DNA of 64,000 nucleotides from Cadophora sp. MPI-SDFR-AT-0126 (Eukaryota; Ascomycota; Leotiomycetes; Helotiales; Ploettnerulaceae): positions 496,001 to 560,000 of the forward strand of contig JAGMVK010000021.1 in NCBI GenBank assembly GCA_020747065.1, in the 5' to 3' direction. A model generated the notes under the pieces. It was not told the DNA's origin, ran no database searches, and saw nothing but the letters and a program-made list of their open reading frames with translations. A program made the translations under genes and the position numbers. Within the stretch, counting starts at the first letter, position 1, and every line of letters starts with the position of its first letter. Positions 56,201 through 64,000 of this stretch are shown here, piece after piece.

Positions 56201-58660
56201 AATTAATAAGCTTCTTACTAGAGTATTAAATATAAAGATATTTATAAAATTAGATATTTAGGCCACTTTTAACTGTATCCGTATAGATCTAGCCTCTAAG
56301 GAGTATATTATATTTTGGACTAGATACGGATTATATAAGTGCAAGGTACTACTATTTAGCCTTTATAATAGATCTAGTATATACTAATATTATATAAATA
56401 ACGTACTCCTTAATTACTTAAATAACTTCTATATAGCTTACTTAAATAATATCCTAATTTACTTTAAATCTATAAGAGAACACTAAGCTTATATAGAATT
56501 CGTACTAAAGCGTTTAATAGAAGCCGGATTATAAGCTAATATTAAGAAATACGAATTCTATATTACTTATACTAAGTACCTAGGCTATATAGTAACTATT
56601 AAGAGTATTAAGGTAGATCTGGAGAAGATTAAATTACTATATAACTAGAAGTACCTTAGGACTATAATAGCTATTAAATTATACCTAAGTTTCTATAGTT
56701 TTTACTAATAATTTATATATAACTTCGGGCTTATTACTAAATCTCTATCTATGCTTACTTAGCTTATAGTAGCTTAGAATTAAATAGAGGAGTATTATAT
56801 TATATTTAAAGAATTCTAAAAGCAGTTACTATTAATTCAATAGATTTACTATTTCTAGCCGGAATTACTTATTAAGCTAGAAACAGATACTTCTAATAAG
56901 GTAATTACTAGAGTAATATTATAATAGTATAATAATAAATAATAGTACTTATTTAGTTTCTATTTATATATACTTAATAATTACGAACTAAACTAGGAAA
57001 TCTATAATAAAGAACTATATACTATTATAGAAAGCTTTTATAAGTAGTACTTAAAGTTAATATCCCTTTAGAATAAAATTAAGGTATATTTAGATTATTA
57101 CTTCTTAGAGTACTTTATAATTACTAAAGTACTCTTAGCTAAGTAAGCTTATTAGATAAAATTTCTCTTTAACTTTAACTTTTAAATTATATATACTCTT
57201 AATAAAGATAATTAAAGAACTAATATCTTAAGCTATTAGGAGTAGGATTTAGAAGTATAGAAATAAGTTTAGAAAGATAGTTAGAGCTAAATCTTACTAG
57301 TACTAGGAAGACTTAACTCTTATATTAATTCTAAGCTAGTGGAATAGTTTATTTCCTCTATAGTTATAGTATCTCTCTTATTATTAACTACTATTAAGGT
57401 AAAAGCTTTTCTAAATACTCCCCTAGATTCTTTTAACTTTATTAAAAAGCTTTATTAAGATAATTATATTACCTTTACTAATATATAAAAATCCTTACCT
57501 AAAGATTACTTAATTAAGAATAAACTTCTACTCTTTAAAGATTAATTCTATATATAATATAATACTCTCCTTTATACTAAGTTAATTAAAGAAGTATATA
57601 ACTAGTTATTTATTACTTACTCTAGTAAATTAAAGACGTATTAACTCCTAGCCCTAAAGTACTATTAAGTTGGAATAAGTTCGAATTATAATTAATATAT
57701 AAGAAATTACTAAGCTTATTAATTCTCGCACTTTAAGTATTCTAAATAGTAAGGTCTTCTCTACTTATTACTAATTCTAAGTTATCCTATATAGTATTTA
57801 TATATAGATAATAAGAATTTTTTAAAGAATAAGTATAGTTATAATAGAATCTTAGTATTTATTAATTACTTAAGAAAGGATTCTGTGATAATTCTCCACT
57901 ATTAAGATATTAATATATATAGTACTACTAAATTCTTTATTTAGTAAATCTACTGATTTAAATATACTTCGAAGTCGATTATATTGGATAAAGGGCTATA
58001 GTTCGTCTTATTGTTTTAGAAAGAGTTCTACTGAATTATTAGCGTTAAAATTAAGCTTTTTATAGTATATTATAAGAATATTAATAGTTAAATAGAGATT
58101 ATAAATAAATATATTAACTAAAGATTATACTTATTTATTAACTTCTACTAGAATAACTAAAGTAAGCTAATTCCGTTAATAGATTAAGCTTAAATAACTC
58201 TTTCTTATACCTCTATTAGTATAGCCTTATATTAGCTTAAATTTAGATTAGATCTAAGGAATAGTTAGGATTAGAACTCTCTTAAAGCTACTACTCCTCT
58301 AGAAATACTTAATTACTATAATACTAAAGTAGTAGTAAAATATATAAAAGAGGCGTAGGAATTAGCTAAATTAAATATATAAGCTATATAAAATTATATA
58401 ACTAAAGCTATAAACTAGTACTATAAACTTATTAATTTCTAAATAAGTAATAAAGTATACTTATTTATTAAGAACCTTAAGAGTTACTAACTAAGCTATA
58501 AGCTTAGTAATTAATAGAAAGGGCTATTTAAAATCCTATATTAAGTAAGAAACTCTTACTAGCTCTAGTTACTTATAGGATCAAATATTCATAATATATT
58601 TACTTAAAAGTATTACTATAAATATTACTTAAGTAATTAATTATTTCTTTAGTATTAGTA
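53241..58660 (+). mobile_element. Ty3/gypsy-type retrotransposon relic
   Basis: Plus-strand remnants in the Ty3/gypsy order can be read through stops. Reverse transcriptase lies at about 56240-56480, with WTRYGLYKCKVL and YLNN at 56439-56450, where the catalytic YxDD is expected; Asp to Asn in both codons is a G-to-A change. RNase H lies near 56868-56900 (KLETDTSNK in place of ETDAS). An integrase zinc-binding-like stretch is near 57600-57760, and the integrase core near 57960-58150 has an ILDKGL-FV pattern followed by the region where the next catalytic motif belongs. The gag region (53.3-55 kb) is unreadable. No second LTR was found on the right, so the element is probably incomplete. It is dead. 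Confidence 0.75.
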
Positions 58661-59754
58661 AATGACTCTATTACTTATTTAAAGTATAGTAGTAGATAAT
58701 CTTAGGTATCTTTTTTAATATAGTTATATACTATAGTAATATAAGACTTTTTATTAGAGTAATAATTAGAATTAATATTTAGCTTACTTAGTATTAATAT
58801 AAACTAAGTATATTACTTTAGGCCCTTAAAATTACTAAAGAATTTATAAATATATAATTCCTAAAAATATTTTCTATAACTTAAATAATAAGCTTAATTA
58901 ATAAAATAAGAAGAATTAAGGTTTTTATTAAAAGAGTTATTAATACTTAAATTTTTATTATTACTAAAGAAATTCTAAGTATTTAATTACTTTAAAAAAA
59001 TAAGAATTTATTATATAATCTTATTTTACTTATTCTATTACTTACTTAATTTCTTTAATATTTTTTAGAAATTCTTTTAATTTTACTTTAATTATATAAT
59101 TAAGGTTTACTTAATATTTTTATTCTTAAAATTATTATTTATTAAAAATATTATATTAAAGTATAAGCTAGGTAATATAAGATTATCCTATTTATACTCT
59201 TTAGTTTAGTAATAAAAAAAATATAAGAAGAGAACTAAGTAATAGTAGGGATTTTATTAGTATAAAAAGAGTAAGATTAGTTAACTATTAAAAAAAAAGT
59301 ACTAATAAGTAAGTAAAAAGAAAGGCTCTAAAAAATTATAAAAATTTTTATTAGATTTTCTAAAATAATTACTTTTACTTATCTAGAAGAAAATTTTTAG
59401 TATAATAATAAGTAAGATATAATACTCTATAATATATAACTTAATTATACTTAAAAGATACTTAAGAAAATAAGTATATTATAAAAAAAGAAAAGAGAAA
59501 AAGAAAAGCTAAAGATATAACTTAATTATACTTAATAAATACTTAAAGAACTAATTAAAGATATTAGAATCTTTATAAATAAAAGTAATCTTTTCTAATA
59601 TAATAATTTAATAAAAATTTATTAATAATTATAATATAAAGTAAAAAAGATAAAAAAAAAAGTTTTAAAAAAAATCTTAAGCTTAAGTATAAAAGATATA
59701 ATTACTAATTCTACTATAATATCGTATTTAATTATCTCTTGTAACTCTTAAGTC
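58661..59754. other. Decayed AT-rich DNA, nothing recognisable
   Basis: Extremely AT-rich, with long A and T runs. No terminal repeat or protein motif is seen. Confidence 0.5.
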
Positions 59755-59806
59755 CCGTGATCTGCGATACACACGTGATCTGCGATATACACGTGACTAC
59801 GTGAAC
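59755..59806. repeat. Short tandem CGTGATCTGCGATA repeat, not AT-decayed
   Basis: Two copies of a CGTGATCTGCGATAYACA unit are followed by CGTGACTACGTG. The stretch keeps CpG and TpG that the flanking island has lost. It lies directly left of the piggyBac-like relic. Confidence 0.6.
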
Positions 59807-59815
59807 TATCTATTA

Positions 59816-61852
59816 TCCCCTCAAGTGGCATTTCGCTTGTCACTTTTAGCGTCTTGGCACTTTTCCCCCTTACTAAAATATACGTAGAATTAGAGAAATA
59901 CTATAACGCCTCTATTCGATACTATAATACCGGGCAAAGTAATTGCGGTCTTTATAGAGGGAGACTATATAGACTTTACAGCTAAAAGCGGACCTTCTCC
60001 AGTATCCGGATCCCTTCTAATTTAGTTATATATTAATAGAAAGCTTCGCTATTACTTTCCTCTCTACCTCCTTAGAAATACCCTCCTTTGCACACACTAT
60101 ATAACTCCTAGAGTACTCTATTTGTTATAAAGTATACTCTACCTCTCCCTGTACTATTTCAATAGAAGATATTAATAATCTTTTGCGTTTTAGGCGATCT
60201 TCTTTAGTAATATTAAAACACCTCTTAATAATCTCTATTCTAAAGGTTATTTAATCAGTTCACTTCTCTTTTAGTAGTACTTTAGAGTAAAAACTAAGCT
60301 TATAGGCATTAGTAATTGCTGTATTAATTAATCACGTAGTTAAAGATTAATAACTACTCCTTTAATAAAGCCTCTATAAAGAGTTTAGTTTCTTAAGTTG
60401 ATTTCCTTAATTAACAGTACCTATTTAGTAGTTATATTAATTAACGTACTCCGGAATTACAAGTGTAGTACAGGTATTTAGTCCAAAGGGCTTCCGGGAA
60501 GTTTTTATAGCTAATAACGTTTTGGAAGGGCGTTTCTAAAGGCGTTCTACCTTACTCTTTCTATTAAAAATCGTAAATATTAATAATACTAAAGCATTGT
60601 CTTTCTACGCTATTATATTAATCAAGTTATCTATAATTGCTTCTATATAAAGAGTTCCCTACAGTATTTAATCTTTCTTAGTGTCCTCTGCCTTTATTCT
60701 TCTGTACTACTTCAAAATACCGGATTTTACTATATACGTGCCTATAGCCCCCTAACCTCTCTCTCTCCTGTACGTTAAAAGCTTAATATTAGTAAAGAGG
60801 TTATCGAGGTAAATAACGTAGCCTTGACCTTGATTTAGAAGCCTCTCTATTAGGTAGGTAATAATAGCTAAGGATATATTAATTCTAAGAGCACGTGGTT
60901 AAGGCACCTTCTAAGGACCTCTCTTTCCGAGTTCCGGATTACTCGTTTTGCTTCCTTTTCTATAGAAAACCTAATTAAAAAAGTAGCCCTAGGCTCTAAG
61001 GACCTATATCTTATAACCTCAATCGATCGGCTTCCTAGGTACCTTAAGAGTATCAAAAGAGCGGCCTTAGAATCGGCTTATAGCTTTGTTAATAGCTATA
61101 TCTTATCTAAGAAGCCAGAGAGTACAAGAGGTATCTTAAATATAGGTATTCAAAGGCTCTAACTATCTAAAGTATTAGTCCAGTACCCGGATTAAAGAAT
61201 TAAGGGTGTACCCTATTAAAAACAGCCTTAAATTAATAGCCCGGATCCGCTGAAGCTAGTCGGAATACTGTGTGGATAGCCTGGAACCTCCGAAGGCTTA
61301 TGATATCCGAAATAGGATGAGCTGGCCTAATTCCGGATCTAGAGGCCTAATAATCTAATATCTGGTTTTTTACGTGGATTCCTATATATATACGGATTCC
61401 TAAGTATCTATATACTTCAGGTATAGTTATAGGGTGCTATTCTTATATCCGGGCATACGGGGGTAGCTCTGGATCGTCTATTTGAGCCTAGAAATCCATA
61501 TCCTTTCGTTAATTTATATTCTTATAAAGAATCCGGATCTGTTCCTCTGGAAAAAATAATAAAAATAACCCCTAGGCATTAATAGGGGTAATATCCGGAG
61601 GGAGGGAAATCGAGGGAGGAAAGTAGGGTAAATCTATAGGTATAAACCCCGTACTAACTCGCTCTTCGGGTAGTAAATCAGGACGAGTAGTTATAGGATC
61701 GGTAAAATCAGTAACAACGTTTTTCATTGATTTACGTGGCATTTTATGTAGTAATCGATGATAATTATTTAGTTTGTTTACGTCTTTGTTTACCCTGAAT
61801 TTTAGTGGGGAGCCCGCTAAGGCACTAAAAGTGACATCGCCACTTGAGGGGA
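59816..61852 (-). mobile_element. piggyBac-like DNA transposon relic with TIRs
   Basis: A 2.0 kb element has terminal inverted repeats: left TCCCCTCAAGTGGC at 59816 and its complement GCCACTTGAGGGGA ending at 61852. Similarity continues inside as TGTCACTTTTAGYG. The minus strand encodes a transposase relic from ATG 61742 (MPRKSMKNVVTDFTDPI). It resembles the fungal DDE_Tnp_1_7 (piggyBac) family: SNPELGKRGP-KVP, PRALRINISLA, ERLLNQGQGYVIYLDNLFT at about 60790-60850, and KAEDTKKD-ILWGTLY. Many stops are TAG; by family context some replace Trp (TGG to TAG), a RIP product. The element is flanked by TA on both sides, not by TTAA as in classical piggyBac. It is dead but less decayed than the retroelement to its left. 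Confidence 0.75.
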
Positions 61853-62715
61853 TAGTATTATAATAAAGTAACTTTAAGAATATAATTTCTAAACTTATTA
61901 AGTAGACTTATCTTACAGATTATATTAAAAGCCTCTGAAATAATAATAAAAACTATTAAATTAGATTATTCTAAAGAGAGAAGTAAGGCTAGTAGTAATA
62001 TAAAATATAAATATAAATTTTTAAGATTTATATTAACTTAACTTTAATAATTAATTAAGTAATAATTACTATTTTAAATAATATAAAAGTTAATCTAAAA
62101 GATAGTTCTTATTTATAACTTTATATATATATATATTTATATAATATTACTTTTATTAGTTATTTAAATATTAATAATTTTTTAATTAACTTATCTAACT
62201 TTCTTATATCTTACTACTACTTAATTATTAAAGATAATATTATCCTTAAGCTAAGAGACTTAGATATACTTTAAATAAGAATAAATTAAGTTACTCTTAT
62301 TAATAACGCTAAAAAGTATATATTTATAAATTAACTAAGAGACTAGTATATTAGTATTATTATAACTAGTATTAGGAGTCTACTTAAAGATATCTTTTTA
62401 GAGAAATAAGTTATAATAATTACTTATATATATATAAGAAAAAACTCTATAAACTAAAAATTAAATTACCCTTAATTAAGTATATTTAGATTAAATAAGC
62501 GTTCTAAATTAATCATAGATAAGGGTTAAGAGAAATATAATAAAATTAAGTAATTAATTTTAGAATAGATAAAGTAAATATAATATAAACTAGTATATAC
62601 TAAAAAAATATATTATAATCTAATAATTATTTACATATTAAAATCATTAAATTAAAATCATTAAATTATATAAAGAATTAGTAGAGTTATTATGATTTTA
62701 CAAAAAATCATGTTT
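61853..62715. other. Decayed AT-rich DNA right of the transposon
   Basis: AT-rich RIP-type sequence with no recognisable element. The border to normal DNA lies near 62710. Confidence 0.5.
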
Positions 62716-62935
62716 TTTAGTTAGGTGTTTAAGCGGTATGAGCGTTTGACCAGTTTAAACGAGTAAGCGTAGGCTCGGTTGCAGCCGCATACGGTTTAAA
62801 AATCTATCGCGCTCCCCAGCTCGACATGCCCATCCCATATCTTAGCTTCTAGACTTCCCAACACCCTAGCATCACATTTGCCTACGAGTTGTGGTCCTCA
62901 GGATTGCACTCGGCACGCATTTTGAAGAGAACACA
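62716..62935 (+). promoter_or_regulatory. Upstream region of the HET gene
   Basis: Normal-composition DNA between the island edge and the HET start codon, which must hold the promoter and leader of the HET gene. Confidence 0.4.
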
Positions 62936-64000
62936 ATGTCGATGCTCAGCACTTACCATTATGAGCCCCTTGCGGACCCTTCTCGACAGATTCGTTTGCT
63001 GCAGCTGCACACCGTTCGCGACAACGGAGCTGTACTCACAGGAAGCTTGACCGTCTACAAGATTCCCCCAGAAGATGCAAATCGCTTAGCCAGGCTCAGC
63101 CATCACCTACAACTGCCTGGTTATGGAGCCGTCTCATACGTATGGGGCACCGGCGCCGCTCGAAACCCAACTCACGAGATTATCCTCGACAATAGGCGAT
63201 TCCTCATCACGGCAAACCTCCACGCGATCTTGCACAAATACCGCTCCATGTGGCCCGTCTCTCAAAGGTGCTGGATTGACGCCATCTGCATCAACCAGGA
63301 AGATGATCGCGAGAAATCGGCACAGGTGCCTCTCATGCGCAACATCTATCATCTGGCGATGGTAGTCAGCATCTGGATCGGCGAGGAAAACCCCGAGATC
63401 ATCCGCCTACGGCAGTTCATCGGTAATTTGGTAAACGACAGCTGGCAGACGTCGTTGCGCAACTTCGTAGATGAACTGGGAGATGTCGAAACCAGAGCTC
63501 ATGACGCGGGTACAAAGAAACTGCCACTGACACAGAAAGTCAGGAATGAGTCCGAGAGGCTACTGGCAAAGGGATTGGTAAAGAGTGGCCTCAGTCTCGC
63601 CAAGGGATTGCAGCTTGGTCTCAGGGTAGCGCACAACCCGTTGGGCGAGCGCTCGAGTGAAAACATGGAACGGAAGTATCTGCTTCTTACCGGCTTCGAC
63701 GAAGTCAAGTCCTGGGAGCCAGATGAAAAGCAGCTCAAGCTAGTCGAGCACGAAGACTTCCAGGAGATGGCGACCCTGCTCGACAAGGTCTTGTTCTCGG
63801 ACAGCGAGTACTTCAATAGGATGTGGACGCTGCAGGAGATCTGCGTCGCCAACGGCGGCTTGGTGAAGCTGCTCGGGCTGCAGCTGACGGATATTCTGGC
63901 TGTCATTTACTACCTCGAGCGAAACTTTAACATCCGCGCCCGCAGCTTCGAGAAGATCAACACCATCGTTGAAGTCAACTCAAAGTTCAACATGGGCCAG
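62936..64000 (+). CDS. HET-domain (heterokaryon incompatibility) protein, 5' part
   Basis: The frame opens at ATG 62936 (MSMLSTYHYEPLADPSRQIR) and stays open to the window end, 355 codons; the 3' end is outside. Residues 5-60 have the HET start pattern YEPLxxxxxQIRLLxL. GYGAVSYVWGTG and CWIDAICINQEDDREKSAQV followed by MRNIYHLAMVVSIWIGEE are the conserved HET blocks, and FNRMWTLQEICVANGG is the usual third block. HET proteins trigger programmed cell death after fusion of genetically unlike hyphae and usually act with partner loci. The gap of about 140 residues between blocks two and three is a long lineage-type insertion. The gene is intact as far as it can be seen, although it lies beside the RIP island. 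Confidence 0.93.
   Translation, partial: MSMLSTYHYEPLADPSRQIRLLQLHTVRDNGAVLTGSLTVYKIPPEDANRLARLSHHLQLPGYGAVSYVWGTGAARNPTHEIILDNRRFLITANLHAILHKYRSMWPVSQRCWIDAICINQEDDREKSAQVPLMRNIYHLAMVVSIWIGEENPEIIRLRQFIGNLVNDSWQTSLRNFVDELGDVETRAHDAGTKKLPLTQKVRNESERLLAKGLVKSGLSLAKGLQLGLRVAHNPLGERSSENMERKYLLLTGFDEVKSWEPDEKQLKLVEHEDFQEMATLLDKVLFSDSEYFNRMWTLQEICVANGGLVKLLGLQLTDILAVIYYLERNFNIRARSFEKINTIVEVNSKFNMGQ

Larger units (their letters stand above)
52060..62715. repeat. AT-rich RIP-decayed transposon island
   Basis: Composition changes sharply at about 52.1-52.2 kb and again at about 62.7 kb. Between them the DNA is strongly AT-rich with dense TpA steps. Surviving C residues are mostly in CpT and surviving G residues mostly in ApG, while CpA and TpG are rare. 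This is what RIP leaves in ascomycete repeats. No intact coding region exists in the block, and transposon proteins can be read only through many TAA and TAG stops. Nested parts are listed separately. Stretches at 58670-59750 and 61860-62710 contain decayed DNA in which I could not recognise an element. Confidence 0.9.

Noticed and set aside
60868..61056. 62-aa open frame on the minus strand inside the island
   Set aside because: It is a shifted frame over the piggyBac transposase relic, whose family-like residues are read in another frame.

Overview
The window is nuclear DNA of a filamentous ascomycete (Pezizomycotina). The evidence is short GT-AG introns of about 45-115 nt with CTAAC/CTGAC-type branch sites, HET-domain genes, a single-copy-style TOR kinase gene, long CT-rich leaders, and a roughly 10.6 kb AT-rich block whose transposon relics carry C-to-T type decay as expected from repeat-induced point mutation (RIP). 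I cannot fix the genus from sequence alone. There are no operons; genes are independent units on both strands.

Layout. 1-691: 3' end of the glucosidase II beta subunit (ends KDEL). 1048-3297: two decaying genes, an ankyrin-like gene with two frameshifts and a secreted-protein-like gene with an in-frame stop. 4105-12979: rtf2 (-) and TOR (+), divergent from a ~400 bp shared promoter. 13662-14209: a DUF1304 membrane protein (-). 14210-22585: a long gene-poor stretch leading to a large disordered protein (22586-26542). 28606-28771: a tRNA-Glu(UUC) gene on the minus strand that contains two intervening sequences. 29900-49608: ordinary euchromatin with a coiled-coil/disordered protein, a 73-aa protein, a Vip1-type RRM protein ending in three metallothionein modules, a nuclear coiled-coil protein, an LRRC40-like protein, a TMEM135-like membrane protein, a 77-aa cysteine-rich secreted protein, and a BTB-like protein. 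51444-64000: an accessory region with a truncated HET-type fragment, the AT-rich RIP island (tandem 312-bp LTR-like repeats, a Ty3/gypsy pol relic, a piggyBac-like relic with surviving terminal inverted repeats), then a HET-domain gene that runs off the window.

Most notable. (1) The tRNA-Glu gene folds perfectly only after removal of a 34-nt canonical anticodon-loop intron and a second 60-nt insert inside the T stem. The second insert has textbook spliceosomal ends (GTAAGT...TACAG) and leaves the B box intact. (2) The RRM protein is fused to three 7-cysteine modules that follow the spacing of small ascomycete copper metallothioneins, the last module being assembled across an intron. (3) The secreted cysteine-rich protein is built from three small exons and is easily missed. 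(4) HET-type genes flank the RIP island.

All exon boundaries were read by eye from splice signals and frame continuity. Family assignments come from motif recognition, not from database searches.
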